Positions 17,687 to 29,771 of a stretch of 64,000 nt of DNA are shown piece by piece; position 1 is the first letter of the stretch; each line of letters starts with the position of its first letter. The position numbers and the translations under genes were made by a program. The notes below the pieces were generated by a model, which did not search any database, was not told the origin of the DNA, and saw only the letters and a list, made by a program, of their open reading frames with translations. Source of the stretch: Hoeflea sp. (GTDB lineage: Bacteria; Pseudomonadota; Alphaproteobacteria; Rhizobiales; Rhizobiaceae); the NCBI RefSeq assembly GCF_002733955.1, contig NZ_NVXQ01000001.1, forward strand, positions 1 to 64,000. Reading direction: 5' to 3'.

Positions 17687-19353
17687 TCACTGGGCGGCTG
17701 CGGGTTTGCTTTTCTCCATGTCGCGCAGTTCCTTGCGCGACAGTTTGCCGACGGATGTCTTGGGAAGCTCGTCTCTGAACTCCAGCGCTGCGGGCAATTC
17801 GTGACGCCCGATACGGTCTTCCAGAAAGGCGACCAGCTCCTCGAGCGTGAACGGCTCCGCGCCGGATTTCAGCGTGACAAAGGCTTTCGCCGCTTCGCCC
17901 CGGTATTCGTCCGCAACCCCGAGCACGATGCACTCGGCGACCGCCGGATGCTCGTAGATCGCCTGCTCGATCATCTGCGGGTAGACGTTGAAGCCGCCGG
18001 ACAGGATCATGTCCTTCTTGCGGTCGACAATGTAGAAATAGCCGTCTTCGGCCATGTAGCCGACGTCGCCGGTGAGGAAGAACCCGTCGGCAAAGGCTGC
18101 CTCGTTTTCCTCCGGCTTGTTCCAGTACCCGGCCGTGACGTTCTTGCCGCGAATGCGCAATTCACCGACTTCCCCGGCGGGAAGCACTTTGTGCGGATCG
18201 TCCAGCGAAACGATCTGCAACTCGACGCCTGGCAGCGGCATGCCGATGGATCCGGGCTTGGGCTCGCCGAAGGGCAAAAGATTGGTTCCCGCAGGCGATG
18301 TTTCGGTCATGCCCCAGCCGCCCGCAAGGCGCTGGCCGGTCAGTCCCTCGAAGCGTTGTCCGACTTCGACGGGCAGGGGCGCGCCACCCGACGAGCAGCG
18401 CTTGAGCGACGAAAGGTCGGTGTTCATCAGCTCGGGATGGTTGGCAAGCGCGATCCACATTGTCGGTACGCCCGGGAATGTGGTGATCCGCTTCGACTGG
18501 ATGTCGCTTAGAACCTTTGTCGGGTCGAACCGCGTGTGCAGCACGATTTGGCCACGCCGCTTGATGCACAGCAACAGGATTGTCGTCAGCGCATAGATGT
18601 GAAACAGCGGCAGCACGCAGAGAACCTTTTCCCGCGAACCTGCGCTGCCGTAAAGCGCCTCGAACCAGACGTCATAACTCGCCACCGAGGCGGTCAGATT
18701 GGTGTGGGTCAGCATCGCGCCCTTGGCGGGGCCTGTGGTGCCGCCGGTATATTGCAACAGCGCGATATCGCCCTCGTGGATCTCGGGCCAGGCCGATGGA
18801 GCGGCTGCGCCGGCGCAAAATGCATCGAGCCTGATCACATCGTCCCGCTCGGGAATGGCTTCGCGCGTCGGAATGTCGCCACCGAAGCGAGAATCGTCGC
18901 CGACAATGACGCGATCGGCCAGACCGGCTTCCATCAGCTTGATGGCGCCCTCGAGCATTCCGGCGAGATTGGTGGTGACGATGGTGCGGGCGCCTGAATC
19001 GGTGAGCTTGTGCGCCAGTTCCCGCGGCGCATCGAGCGGCGACATGTGCGCAAGCCGTGCCCCGGCCTTCAAGGCGCCGAAAAACGCGATCGGGTGGTAG
19101 GGCGTGTTGGGCAGAAACAGGGCGACCGTCTGGTCCTTGGCGAGGCCCGCCGCCATCAGAGCCGCGGCGAAGAGTTCCGCCTCGTCCCGCAGCCCTGCAT
19201 AGCTGATCGACCAGTCACGGAATTCGAGCACAGTCTGATCCGGACAATCGGCAACGGCCTCGTCCAGCAGCGCCGGAAGAGTCCCCGTCATGATCGGGGA
19301 ATCCCATTTCATGTTGTCCGGGTAGGACTTCTCCCAGGCATGTCGGCCGGAAG

Positions 19354-19357
<4 letters not shown>
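17687..19357 (-). CDS. AMP-forming acyl-CoA ligase (PimA-like)
   Basis: 556 residues of the ANL superfamily. The P-loop-like motif YTGGTTGPAKGAM, the GWGMTETSP motif, the hinge DRKKDMILSGG and the catalytic Lys in PKTSVGKLSRKEL are present. It activates a carboxylic acid to its CoA thioester with ATP. The start codon overlaps the stop of the upstream fusion gene (ATGA). Its position suggests it charges the acid imported by the divergent LIV-type transporter. The acid is unknown; dicarboxylates are suggested by pim synteny. Confidence 0.88.
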
Positions 19358-21453
<2,096 letters not shown>

Positions 21454-21474
21454 GTTCTTCTCCCAGAAATAAGT

Positions 21475-22377
21475 TCACTTGTCCGCCCGTTCTGCGAACG
21501 AACGGAGACAATCGGTAAGGGCTGCGTTGAATGCATCCGCGGCTTCGTATTGAACCCAGTGCCCGGCATCTTCAATCAGCTTGAAGCAGGCGTCCGGGTC
21601 GCGTGCGGCGAGCCAGGCCCGCCGCTCGTCGAAATAGGGGACCGCGAGCTGGTCGCGCTCGCCCCAGATCGCTGCCAGCGGGATCCGGGTCGCATCGAGA
21701 TTCGCGGTCAGCGGTTTTGTCCGTGCCGTCGGGCGCGTATCATGACGCGAGCGCTCTGCATTGGATTGCTGGATCAGGATAGCCGTCTCATCGATCCGGC
21801 CCGGGTCGGCGATCATGATGGCCAGCAGGTTGTCGCGGTGCCGGGCGCGGCGTTGCTCGGTGTCGGAAATGCGCCGCCAGCTCGACAGGTTGACGTCGTT
21901 GCGTCGGGCTTCAAAGCCCACACCGCCGACGATGACGAAACCGTCGATCCGCGGCGCGAGCAGGCGCGCGAGAAAACTGCCGATTATCCCGCCATAGGAG
22001 AATCCCACCAAGTGAAACCGTTCGGTTTCGACCAGCCGGTCGATCCCCGCAGCCAGAATGCGCGCCATCCGGTGCGGCTCGGCATCGCGATTGCAGTCAG
22101 CCGAGTCGCCAAAGCCCGGAAGGTCTGGCACTATCACCCGGTAATTCTGTGCAAAGAAGCGAATCTGGCGGAAGAAGTGGCTCCATGAGCCGGCACCGCC
22201 ATGCAGCATCACCAGCGCCGGGCCCGTGCCCCACTCGCGCCAGACTGCAAAGCCTTCCTCGGTGGCCACCTCAGTCCGCCGGGCTTCGCGGTTCAGCTCC
22301 GCCACCGGGGCGAAAGCGGCATGGTTCGACCACTCCGGCGAGCTCCCGTGAGGGGCGCTGTCGAGCATTTCGTGCAC
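21475..22377 (-). CDS. Alpha/beta hydrolase (MhpC-like)
   Basis: About 300 residues from a GTG at 22377 with GGAGGAG 9 bases upstream; an ATG three codons later is the alternative. The oxyanion HGGAGSW, the nucleophile elbow GFSYGG and the late DAGHWVQYE with the catalytic His are visible. The family includes C-C hydrolases of meta-cleavage products and esterases. As first gene of the beta-oxidation operon it may open a ring or ester to release the acid that the ligase activates. That role is inferred. Confidence 0.78.
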   Translation of the reverse strand: MHEMLDSAPHGSSPEWSNHAAFAPVAELNREARRTEVATEEGFAVWREWGTGPALVMLHGGAGSWSHFFRQIRFFAQNYRVIVPDLPGFGDSADCNRDAEPHRMARILAAGIDRLVETERFHLVGFSYGGIIGSFLARLLAPRIDGFVIVGGVGFEARRNDVNLSSWRRISDTEQRRARHRDNLLAIMIADPGRIDETAILIQQSNAERSRHDTRPTARTKPLTANLDATRIPLAAIWGERDQLAVPYFDERRAWLAARDPDACFKLIEDAGHWVQYEAADAFNAALTDCLRSFAERADK

Positions 22378-22422
22378 GGAAGTGGTCTCCTCCAAAGTCC
22401 GCAAAAAACCTCCCAGTTCCGC

Positions 22423-22437
22423 ATTGCGAAATTCAAT
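22423..22437. promoter_or_regulatory. Imperfect inverted repeat in the divergent IclR/hydrolase promoter
   Basis: ATTGCGAAATTCAAT has matching outer arms (ATTG and CAAT) and a mismatched centre. It lies in the AT-rich 125-base gap between the two divergent operons, a plausible IclR site controlling both. Confidence 0.3.
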
Positions 22438-22502
22438 TTTATTATTTGACCTCTCTGCTAGAATGTGATGGATTGTTTGTCAATAAAGGGAGGAGCGGCT
22501 GC

Positions 22503-23411
22503 ATGACAGCCAATGCACGTGGCGACGTCTATGGCGTTGCTGCCGACAGATTGGGCTATGCTCATGATGGCGACCGCAAGTTTGTGACTGCGCTCGCGCG
22601 GGGACTTGAGGTTCTGCGCTGCTTCCATCCGCGTGACGGGTTTCTGAGCAATCAGGAGATCGCTGAACGCACCAACCTGCCCAAGCCGACGGTCACCCGC
22701 CTTACCTATACATTGTGCCAGCTTGGCTATCTCATGCAGATCCCCAGGCTTGGCAAATACCAGCTTGCGCCCGGCACCATCACGCTCGGCTATGCAGCGC
22801 TTGCCAATCTCGGCATCCGCCATGTCGCCCGCGAATTCATGGACCAGGCAGCCGAGGCGCTTGCGGCCCCGGTCGCGCTGGGAGTGCTCGATCGCAGCAA
22901 GGCGCTTTATGTCGGCATCTCGCGCGGCTCCGCGACATTCACGGTTCAGCTCGAAATCGGCTCCCGCATTCCATTGGTCGAAACCGCCATGGGCCAGGCC
23001 TTGCTCGTCAGTCTGCCCGAGGCCGAGCGCGAGGAACATCTGGCGCTCGCCGTCGACAAGCACCCTGAAAAAGGCATGCTGCTGCGCAAGACCATGGACA
23101 GGGCCGTTGCCGACTACGAGCAATATGGCTTCGTGGTCTCCACCGGTGAATGGCGGCCCGACATCTTTGCTGCCGGAGCTCCGCTTGTCGCAGCCGACGG
23201 ATCGGGAACCTACGCTTTCAATTGCGGCGCGCCGCCACACCACTTTCCGCCCGAGCGCCTTTACAACGAAGTCGGACCGGTGATGGCATCGCTCGTCCGT
23301 GTCGTCGATGACGCCTTGAACGGACGACGGCCACACAGGCCGGATGAGACCTGGATGTCCCCATCAAAAACCGGAGGGACATACAACAGACCGGAGCATG
23401 GAGGACCCTGA
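22503..23411 (+). CDS. IclR-family transcriptional regulator
   Basis: 302 residues from the ATG at 22503, with GGAGGAG just upstream. The N-terminal winged helix contains LSNQEIAERTNLPKPTVTRL (about residues 49-68), and the C-terminal IclR effector domain contains the GVLDRSKALYVG and ETAMGQALL blocks. It starts the importer operon and faces the beta-oxidation operon, so it most likely regulates both in response to the acid or a CoA intermediate. The last base of its stop overlaps the next ATG. Confidence 0.9.
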   Translation: MTANARGDVYGVAADRLGYAHDGDRKFVTALARGLEVLRCFHPRDGFLSNQEIAERTNLPKPTVTRLTYTLCQLGYLMQIPRLGKYQLAPGTITLGYAALANLGIRHVAREFMDQAAEALAAPVALGVLDRSKALYVGISRGSATFTVQLEIGSRIPLVETAMGQALLVSLPEAEREEHLALAVDKHPEKGMLLRKTMDRAVADYEQYGFVVSTGEWRPDIFAAGAPLVAADGSGTYAFNCGAPPHHFPPERLYNEVGPVMASLVRVVDDALNGRRPHRPDETWMSPSKTGGTYNRPEHGGP

Positions 23412-24202
23412 TGCAAGCGAACACCACCAGCGCACCACCCCAACTTGCCGTACACGACGTGATCGTGCGTTTTGGAGGCATCGTAGCGCTGGATGGCATA
23501 GCCTTCGAGTTGCACAAGGGTCAGATCCTGGGACTTATCGGTCCCAACGGGGCCGGCAAGACCACCCTCTTCAACTGTCTCAGCCGGCTTTACACGCCAG
23601 CGTCCGGCGACATCCTCTACGACGGGACTTCCGTTCTTTCCAAGCGCCCCCATGAAATGCCTGCAGTCGGCATCGGACGCTCCTTCCAGAATGTGGCGCT
23701 GTTCCAGCGCATGACGGTGCGCGACAACATCCGCGTCGGCGCCCACGCCGCCAGCCGCAGTGACTTTTTCTCCGATGCTCTTCATCTGCCTTGGGTCAGG
23801 CGTCAGGAAGCCGAGGTCGATGCGACCGTCAGCGAACTGATCGATTATCTCGACCTTGGCGATGTCGCAGATCTGCCGGTGGACGGGTTGCCCTTCGGCA
23901 CCCGCAAACGGGTCGAGATCGCCCGCGCCCTGGCGGCCAAGCCGGGAGTTCTGCTGCTTGACGAACCGGCAGGCGGTCTCAACCACGACGAGGTTGGTGA
24001 GCTCGGACGCCTGATCCGGAGCATCCGGGACGACCGCGGCGTCACCGTGCTTCTGGTGGAACACCACATGGGGCTGGTGATGTCGATCTCCGACAAGGTG
24101 GTGGTGCTCAGCTTCGGCCGCAAGATCGCCGAAGGCACCCCTGCCGAAGTCCAGCAAAATCCCGACGTGATCGCAGCTTATCTGGGAGGTCCAGCCGAAT
24201 GA
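23411..24202 (+). CDS. LIV-type ABC transporter ATPase (LivG-like)
   Basis: 263 residues with Walker A GPNGAGKTT, Q-loop, a signature region reading LPFGTRKRVEIARAL, Walker B LLLDEPAGGL and the H-loop EHHMGLVM. This pattern marks the LivG branch of the branched-chain amino acid/amide transporters, which in Rhizobiales also import aromatic and alicyclic acids. Start overlaps the IclR stop; end overlaps the LivF start by four bases. Confidence 0.9.
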   Translation: MQANTTSAPPQLAVHDVIVRFGGIVALDGIAFELHKGQILGLIGPNGAGKTTLFNCLSRLYTPASGDILYDGTSVLSKRPHEMPAVGIGRSFQNVALFQRMTVRDNIRVGAHAASRSDFFSDALHLPWVRRQEAEVDATVSELIDYLDLGDVADLPVDGLPFGTRKRVEIARALAAKPGVLLLDEPAGGLNHDEVGELGRLIRSIRDDRGVTVLLVEHHMGLVMSISDKVVVLSFGRKIAEGTPAEVQQNPDVIAAYLGGPAE

Positions 24203-24912
24203 GCATGCTACTTGAAGTTACCGGCCTGCACGCCTCCTATGGCGATTTCCGGGTCCTGCACGGTCTCGATTTCACGGTCGAGAAGGGCGGCATCTCCACG
24301 CTGCTCGGCGCCAATGGCGCAGGCAAGACCACGACGCTCAGAGCGCTGTGCGGGATGATCAAGCGCACCGGCACCATCCGCTTCGAAGGCAATGACATCA
24401 GCGGCAAGGCGACCGAGGACATTGTCCGTCTCGGCGTGGCGCATGTGCCGGAAGGGAGGGGGACATTCACCGGTCTGACGACGGAAGAAAACCTGCAATG
24501 CGGCGCCATGACGCGACGGTCGCGGGCAGAGATCGCGCGTGATCTCGAGCAGGCCTATCACTGGTTTCCACGGTTGCGCGAACGGCGCAACCAGCAGGCG
24601 GGCACCCTGTCGGGCGGCGAACAGCAGATGCTCGCCATCGCCCGCGCGCTGATGCTCAGACCACGGCTGATGCTGCTTGATGAACCGTCCTTTGGCCTGG
24701 CACCGCTGATCGTGCAGGAAATGTTTTCAATCCTGCGCAAGGTCAATCAGGAAGAGCAGGTCTCCATGCTGATCGTCGAGCAGAACGCCGGCGTGGTGCT
24801 CGAACTTGCCGACAATGCCTTTGTTCTCGAGACCGGGGACATCGTCATGTCCGGCACCGCTGCGGAAGTCCGCGACAACGAAACCATTCGCGCCGCCTAT
24901 CTCGGCTACTGA
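24199..24912 (+). CDS. LIV-type ABC transporter ATPase (LivF-like)
   Basis: 237 residues. Walker A GANGAGKTTT, HVPEGRGTFTGLT typical of LivF, signature LSGGEQQML and Walker B LLDEPSFGL are visible. It forms the ATPase pair with the preceding gene. An ATGA overlap couples it to that gene. Confidence 0.9.
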   Translation: MSMLLEVTGLHASYGDFRVLHGLDFTVEKGGISTLLGANGAGKTTTLRALCGMIKRTGTIRFEGNDISGKATEDIVRLGVAHVPEGRGTFTGLTTEENLQCGAMTRRSRAEIARDLEQAYHWFPRLRERRNQQAGTLSGGEQQMLAIARALMLRPRLMLLDEPSFGLAPLIVQEMFSILRKVNQEEQVSMLIVEQNAGVVLELADNAFVLETGDIVMSGTAAEVRDNETIRAAYLGY

Positions 24913-24922
24913 GGGAGACACG

Positions 24923-25798
24923 ATGGAGCTTCTGGCACAACAACTCATCACCGGCATTGCAACCGGCGGAATCTATGCCTGCATGGCACTCGCCGTTGTG
25001 ATGATCTATCAGGCAATTCATCACCTCAACTTCGCCCAGGGCGAGATGGCGATGTTCTCCACCTTCATAGCCTGGCAGATGCTGGCTTGGGGCGTTCCCT
25101 ACTGGCTGGTGATCCCGCTCACGGTCGCCCTGTCTTTCGTCGGCGGCGTCGCCATCGAACGTCTGGTGATCCGCCCGCTCGGCGATGCGCCGGTGCTCAG
25201 CCATATTGTCGTGTTCATCGGCCTGTTCGCCATCATCAACAGTCTGGCCGGCTTCATCTGGGATTTCACCATCAAGCCGTTTCCAAGTCCCTTTGGCGAG
25301 GGTTCGCAATTTGGTGGCCTGATCAGCAACCATCAGATCGGCATGATCGCGGTGACCATGGCGGTGCTGGTGATGCTGTTCCTTTTCTTCCAGTACACCC
25401 GCGTCGGTCTTGCGATGCGGGCTGCCGCGGAAAACCCGGCCTCGGCCCGTCTGGTCGGCATCCGGGTCGGCTGGATGATTGCGCTCGGCTGGGGCATGGC
25501 CTCGGCGATCGGCGCCATTGCCGGCATCCTGATCGCGCCGATTGTCTTCCTTGAGCCCAACATGATGCTGTCGATCCTGCTTTACGGCTTTGCCGGCGCG
25601 GTGCTTGGCGGCCTCACAAGCCCCACCGGCGCCGTTTTCGGCGGGTTCATGGTCGGCATCATCGAAAACCTGGCCGGAACCTACATTCCGGAGATCGGCG
25701 GCGAGCTCAAGCTGCCCATCGCGCTGTTCCTCATCGTCACCGTTCTGGTGTTCAAGCCCACCGGCCTGTTCGGCCGCACTGTCGTACAGAGGGTCTGA
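24923..25798 (+). CDS. LIV-type ABC transporter permease (LivH-like)
   Basis: 291 residues from the ATG at 24923 (GAGGGAG just upstream); a longer open frame overlaps the ATPase gene and is not used. It opens with QLITGIATGGIYACMALA, has eight or so hydrophobic segments, and carries the NPASARLVGI cytoplasmic loop expected for coupling to the ATPase. Confidence 0.9.
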   Translation: MELLAQQLITGIATGGIYACMALAVVMIYQAIHHLNFAQGEMAMFSTFIAWQMLAWGVPYWLVIPLTVALSFVGGVAIERLVIRPLGDAPVLSHIVVFIGLFAIINSLAGFIWDFTIKPFPSPFGEGSQFGGLISNHQIGMIAVTMAVLVMLFLFFQYTRVGLAMRAAAENPASARLVGIRVGWMIALGWGMASAIGAIAGILIAPIVFLEPNMMLSILLYGFAGAVLGGLTSPTGAVFGGFMVGIIENLAGTYIPEIGGELKLPIALFLIVTVLVFKPTGLFGRTVVQRV

Positions 25799-25801
25799 GA
25801 T

Positions 25802-26863
25802 ATGTCCGTAAACACCACGACCACCGACGGCAGCCAGGCCGCAACAGGCTCCGCTGGTTCAGTCAAGGCTGTCAGCCTGCCCAAACCCGCCGCGGCCAGC
25901 AGCAATGCAAAGATCATGCGAACTGCCGGCATCGTGCTGCTTATCATGGGGCTGGCGGCACCCTTCATGGCCGGCAATTTCCTGATCTTCCAGCTGACCA
26001 TGATGCTGATCTACGGCATTGCCATTCTCGGGCTCAACATCCTGACCGGGATCAACGGGCAATTCTCGCTCGGCCATGGCGCGTTCTACGCCGTGGGCGC
26101 CTACACGGCCGCCATCATGATGGACCAGTTCGGTGTCGGCTATCTGTGGACACTGCCTGTCGCCGGAATAATCTGTTTCATTGTCGGCTTTCTGTTCGGC
26201 CTTCCGGCGCTCCGGCTTGAAGGCGTCTACCTGGCGCTGGCAACCTTTGCGCTCGCCGTTGTCACGCCGCAGCTGTTCAAGCTGTCGCCATTCGAGCACT
26301 GGACCAGCGGTGTCATGGGGATTGTCATCTCCAAGCCGGAAGCCCCCTTCGGACTGCCGCTCAATCCTGATCAGTGGCTTTATTTCCTGACCCTTGCCAT
26401 CGGATTGCTGGCCTATGTCTGCGCCCGGAACCTGGTCGCGAGCCGGACCGGGCGTGCGCTGATGGCGATCCGTGACAATCCGATTGCGGCCGGATCGATG
26501 GGCGTCAACACGGCGCTTTTCAAATCGCTCGCCTTTGGCGTCAGCGCTCTCTACACCGGCGTGGCCGGCGCGCTCGGCGCCATTGTCGTTCAGTACATTT
26601 CCCCTGATTCCTTTACCTTTACACTTTCCGTGGCCCTCGTCGTCGGCCTGGTCGTCGGCGGCGTCGGCTGGCTGCCCGGCGCTCTGTTCGGCGGCGCCTT
26701 CATCATGTTTGTGCCAAACATTGCCGAGGAGCTGTCCAAGGGTCTGTCGGGAGCCGTCTATGGCGCGATCATGATCCTCATGATGTACGCCATACCAACA
26801 GGGCTGGGAGGCCTGTTGAAGGCAGCGCTGACAGCGTTGTCCAAGAGGAGTAAGACTAGGTAG
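25802..26863 (+). CDS. LIV-type ABC transporter permease (LivM-like)
   Basis: 353 residues. A hydrophilic Ser/Thr-rich N-terminus of about 35 residues precedes the membrane segments. The blocks LNILTGINGQFSLGHGAFY and ALMAIRDNPIAAGSMG (coupling loop) are diagnostic for LivM. Three bases separate it from the LivH stop. Confidence 0.9.
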   Translation: MSVNTTTTDGSQAATGSAGSVKAVSLPKPAAASSNAKIMRTAGIVLLIMGLAAPFMAGNFLIFQLTMMLIYGIAILGLNILTGINGQFSLGHGAFYAVGAYTAAIMMDQFGVGYLWTLPVAGIICFIVGFLFGLPALRLEGVYLALATFALAVVTPQLFKLSPFEHWTSGVMGIVISKPEAPFGLPLNPDQWLYFLTLAIGLLAYVCARNLVASRTGRALMAIRDNPIAAGSMGVNTALFKSLAFGVSALYTGVAGALGAIVVQYISPDSFTFTLSVALVVGLVVGGVGWLPGALFGGAFIMFVPNIAEELSKGLSGAVYGAIMILMMYAIPTGLGGLLKAALTALSKRSKTR

Positions 26864-26886
26864 TGCAACCTTAATGGGAGGAAACC

Positions 26887-28116
26887 ATGCACATGAGACG
26901 TAACATACTGAAATATGTAGGGGCGGGGCTTGTTGTAAGTTCCAGCCTGGCATTTGCTTCGATCAGTCAGGCAGCCGACATGCCCGGCGTCACCGATACC
27001 GAAATCAAGATTGGCAATATTGCGCCATACAGCGGACCGGCCTCGGCCTATTCGACCATCGCCAAGACGATTTCCGCTTACTTCGACAAGGTCAACGAAG
27101 AGGGTGGGATCAACGGCCGCAAGGTCAACTTCCTGTCCTATGATGACGGCTATTCGCCGCCCAAGGCCGTGGAACAGGCGCGCAAGCTGGTGGAGAGCGA
27201 TGAGGCGCTTCTGATCTTCCAGTCGCTCGGAACGCCGTCGAATTCGGCGATCGAGAAATACATGAACATGAAAAAGGTGCCGCAGCTTCTCGTTGCGACA
27301 GGAGCCACCAAGTTCGGTGATCCGGAAAACTTCCCCTGGACCATGGGCTGGCAGCCGAACTACCAGAGCGAAGGCATCATCTATGGCCGCTGGATCGCAG
27401 CCGAGATGCCCGATGCGAAGATTGCCGTCATGTATCAGAACGACGATTTCGGCAAGGATCTGCTCAATGGCCTGAAGACCGGTCTTGGTGACAAGGCCGA
27501 CATGGTCATTGCCGAAGCTTCCTACGAGGTTGCCGAGCCGGTGGTGGATTCGCAGGTCGTCAAGCTCAAGGCGTCCGGCGCCGATGTCTTCATCAGCTTC
27601 TCGACCCCGAAATTCGCCGCTCAGGGCATCAAGAAGGCCCACGAGATCGGCTGGGACGCGACCCAGATCGTCGCCAACGTCTCCAACTCGGTCGGCGCGG
27701 TTCTCACGCCTGCGGGTCTCGAAGCCTCGGAAGGTCTGATTTCGACCGCCTATCTCAAGGACATGCAGGATCCGCAGTGGGCGGATGACCAGGGCGTCAA
27801 GGACTGGAACGCCTTCATGGACAAGTACTATGCGGACGGCGACAAGCTTTCGAGCTTCACCACCTACGGCTATTCGGTAGCGCAGACCATGGTGCATATC
27901 CTCGAGCAGGCCGGTGATGATCTGACACGTGAAAACGTGCTCAAGCAGGCCGCCAGCATGAAGGACGTGACCCTTCCGCTGTTCCTGCCCGGCATGTCGA
28001 TGAACACGTCGGACACCGACTACTTCCCGATCGAACAGATGCAGCTGATGAAGTTCAACGGCGAGCGTTGGGAAAACTTCGGCGAGATCATCTCGGGTGA
28101 AGTCGGCGGCAACTGA
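26887..28116 (+). CDS. LIV-type periplasmic substrate-binding protein
   Basis: 409 residues. A signal peptide (about 1-29, ending SISQA-AD) leads into a type I periplasmic-binding fold with IKIGNIAPYSGPAS, SYDDGYSPPKAVEQ and VAVMYQND-type blocks. The fold is the same as LivK-like proteins that bind amino acids, amides or aromatic acids. GGGAGG precedes the ATG. Ligand is not readable from sequence, but the divergent CoA-ligase operon suggests an organic acid rather than an amino acid. Confidence 0.87.
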   Translation: MHMRRNILKYVGAGLVVSSSLAFASISQAADMPGVTDTEIKIGNIAPYSGPASAYSTIAKTISAYFDKVNEEGGINGRKVNFLSYDDGYSPPKAVEQARKLVESDEALLIFQSLGTPSNSAIEKYMNMKKVPQLLVATGATKFGDPENFPWTMGWQPNYQSEGIIYGRWIAAEMPDAKIAVMYQNDDFGKDLLNGLKTGLGDKADMVIAEASYEVAEPVVDSQVVKLKASGADVFISFSTPKFAAQGIKKAHEIGWDATQIVANVSNSVGAVLTPAGLEASEGLISTAYLKDMQDPQWADDQGVKDWNAFMDKYYADGDKLSSFTTYGYSVAQTMVHILEQAGDDLTRENVLKQAASMKDVTLPLFLPGMSMNTSDTDYFPIEQMQLMKFNGERWENFGEIISGEVGGN

Positions 28117-28140
28117 GGCCTGGCCGTACAATCAGAACCC

Positions 28141-28174
28141 AAGCGCCGGGCACCATGTGGTGTCCGGCGTTTTA
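28141..28174 (+). terminator. Rho-independent terminator of the LIV-type importer operon
   Basis: A 13-bp stem with two G-U pairs (28143-28155 with 28158-28170; the tip must open to form a loop) is followed by TTTT. It lies 26 bases after the stop. The rest of the gap up to 28316 shows nothing recognisable. Confidence 0.75.
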
Positions 28175-28316
28175 CGTTCGCCAACCAGTGGCGAAGCGGT
28201 CAAACAGCGACGCCACCTGGACACTGGGGTATCAGATATTGAGCCCGGTATTTGAGAACTTCTGACGATGCGAACTTTCCGAGTGCCAGAGTGCGTCTTT
28301 CTGACCACACGATGCT

Positions 28317-29768
28317 CTAGCTGCAGGCGCGCCTGATAGCCTCTCGCCATGTGTCGCGCAGCGCGGTCGCGGCTTTCGCGTCCATCCAGGGTTCATAACG
28401 GTTGCTGCGGGTGTCGGGGCGCCATTCCGCGCCGAGAGCACGGAACGCCATGGCAGCTGCGCCAAGGGCGCTGACTTCCTCGACCACGGCACTTTCGACC
28501 GGACGCTGCAGGAGATCCGATTGCAGCTGCATCAGGAATGCATTGGAGGAGGCGCCGCCATCGGTCCTGAGCCCGACCAAACGTTCGCCGACATCTGCCT
28601 GCATCGCCTCGAACACATCGGCAATCTGCATCGCGATGGCTTCGAATGTCGCCCGCGCCAGATGCGCCGGGGTGGTGCCGTGGGTCATTCCGGCAACGGT
28701 GCCGGTGGCGTGATCGTTCCAGTGCGGTGCGCCAAGCCCGGACAGGGCAGGGACGAAGGTGACGCCCTCGGCGCTGTCCACGGTTTGCGCCAGATCCGAC
28801 AGCTTGCCAGCATCACCGACCCCCAGAAGACCGGCAACAAAGGCGGCGGCTTGCGCCGAGACCAGGATATTGCCCTCAAGCGCATAAGCGGTGCCGGATT
28901 TGTCTGTCCAGGCAATGGTTCCCGACAGGCCGTGGCTGGAGGCCACGCGCTGCGGGGTCAATGTCATCAGCGAGGAACCGGTGCCGTAGGTTGCCTTCAC
29001 TGTGCCGGGGCGGCGGACGCCGTGGCCGTAAAGTGCCGCGTGGCTGTCGCCCAGCATCGCCATGATCGGGATGCCCGGGGGAAGGCTGGTCGCCCCGGCT
29101 GCGGTTTCGCCAAAGCGGCTGTCAGACGCAAGCGGGGTCGGCAGGCAGGCGGTGGGCGTTCCGAAAATCTCCGAAAGCTTGTCGCTCCACTGAAGTAGTT
29201 CGGTATCGAACAATTGTGTGCGCGATGCGTTGGAATGATCGGTGGCAAACGACGCGCCCGCCGTCAGCTTCCACAACAGCCAGCTGTCCACCGTGCCCGC
29301 CCGGAGCCGGCCCTGGTCAAGCAGCCTGATCGCCTCTGGCCGGTTTTTCAGGATCCAGCCGAGTTTCGACGCCGGGAACATCGGGTTGATCCCGAGCCCG
29401 GTTGCTGCCTCCACGGTATCGTTGTGTCCCGCTGCAATCAGGGCTGCGCATTCGGGCGCTGTACGCCGGCATTGCCACAGGATGGCGGGGCCCACCGGCT
29501 CGCCAGTCTCCGCGTCCCACGCCACGATGGTCTCGCGCTGGTTCGAGATGGCGATCGCGTCGATGCTGCGCCCGGGCAGCTGACCCGCAACGGCGTCGAT
29601 GACGGTGCGCGTGTCGTCCCAGATTCCGCTGGCTGACTGCTCGGCCCAGCCGGGATGCGGGTAGTCCGTGCTCGACGGGGCCGACGCGTGCGCATGGATC
29701 TGTCCGGTCTCGTCGACGATCAGCGCCTTGGTGTTTGTCGTTCCTTGGTCGATCGCCAGTACCAGCAT
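28317..29768 (-). CDS. FGGY-family sugar kinase, probable D-apulose kinase
   Basis: 483 residues; start ATG at 29768, three bases after the transketolase stop. The N-terminal phosphate loop LAIDQGTTNTKA, ISNQRET, the LGDSHAALYGHG region with the catalytic Asp, GTGSSLM and the late DGGASSNAFLMQLQSD define a GlpK/XylB-like kinase. It is the last gene of an operon with an isomerase and a split transketolase, the gene set known for D-apiose: apiose to apulose, apulose 4-phosphate, then transketolase. Glycerol or xylulose as substrate cannot be excluded from sequence alone. Confidence 0.75.
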   Translation of the reverse strand: MLVLAIDQGTTNTKALIVDETGQIHAHASAPSSTDYPHPGWAEQSASGIWDDTRTVIDAVAGQLPGRSIDAIAISNQRETIVAWDAETGEPVGPAILWQCRRTAPECAALIAAGHNDTVEAATGLGINPMFPASKLGWILKNRPEAIRLLDQGRLRAGTVDSWLLWKLTAGASFATDHSNASRTQLFDTELLQWSDKLSEIFGTPTACLPTPLASDSRFGETAAGATSLPPGIPIMAMLGDSHAALYGHGVRRPGTVKATYGTGSSLMTLTPQRVASSHGLSGTIAWTDKSGTAYALEGNILVSAQAAAFVAGLLGVGDAGKLSDLAQTVDSAEGVTFVPALSGLGAPHWNDHATGTVAGMTHGTTPAHLARATFEAIAMQIADVFEAMQADVGERLVGLRTDGGASSNAFLMQLQSDLLQRPVESAVVEEVSALGAAAMAFRALGAEWRPDTRSNRYEPWMDAKAATALRDTWREAIRRACS

Positions 29769-29771
29769 CAA

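Noticed and set aside
22446-22470. TTGACC and TAGAAT as a sigma-70 promoter before the IclR gene
   Set aside because: The two hexamers are only about 7 bases apart, far from the usual 16-18.
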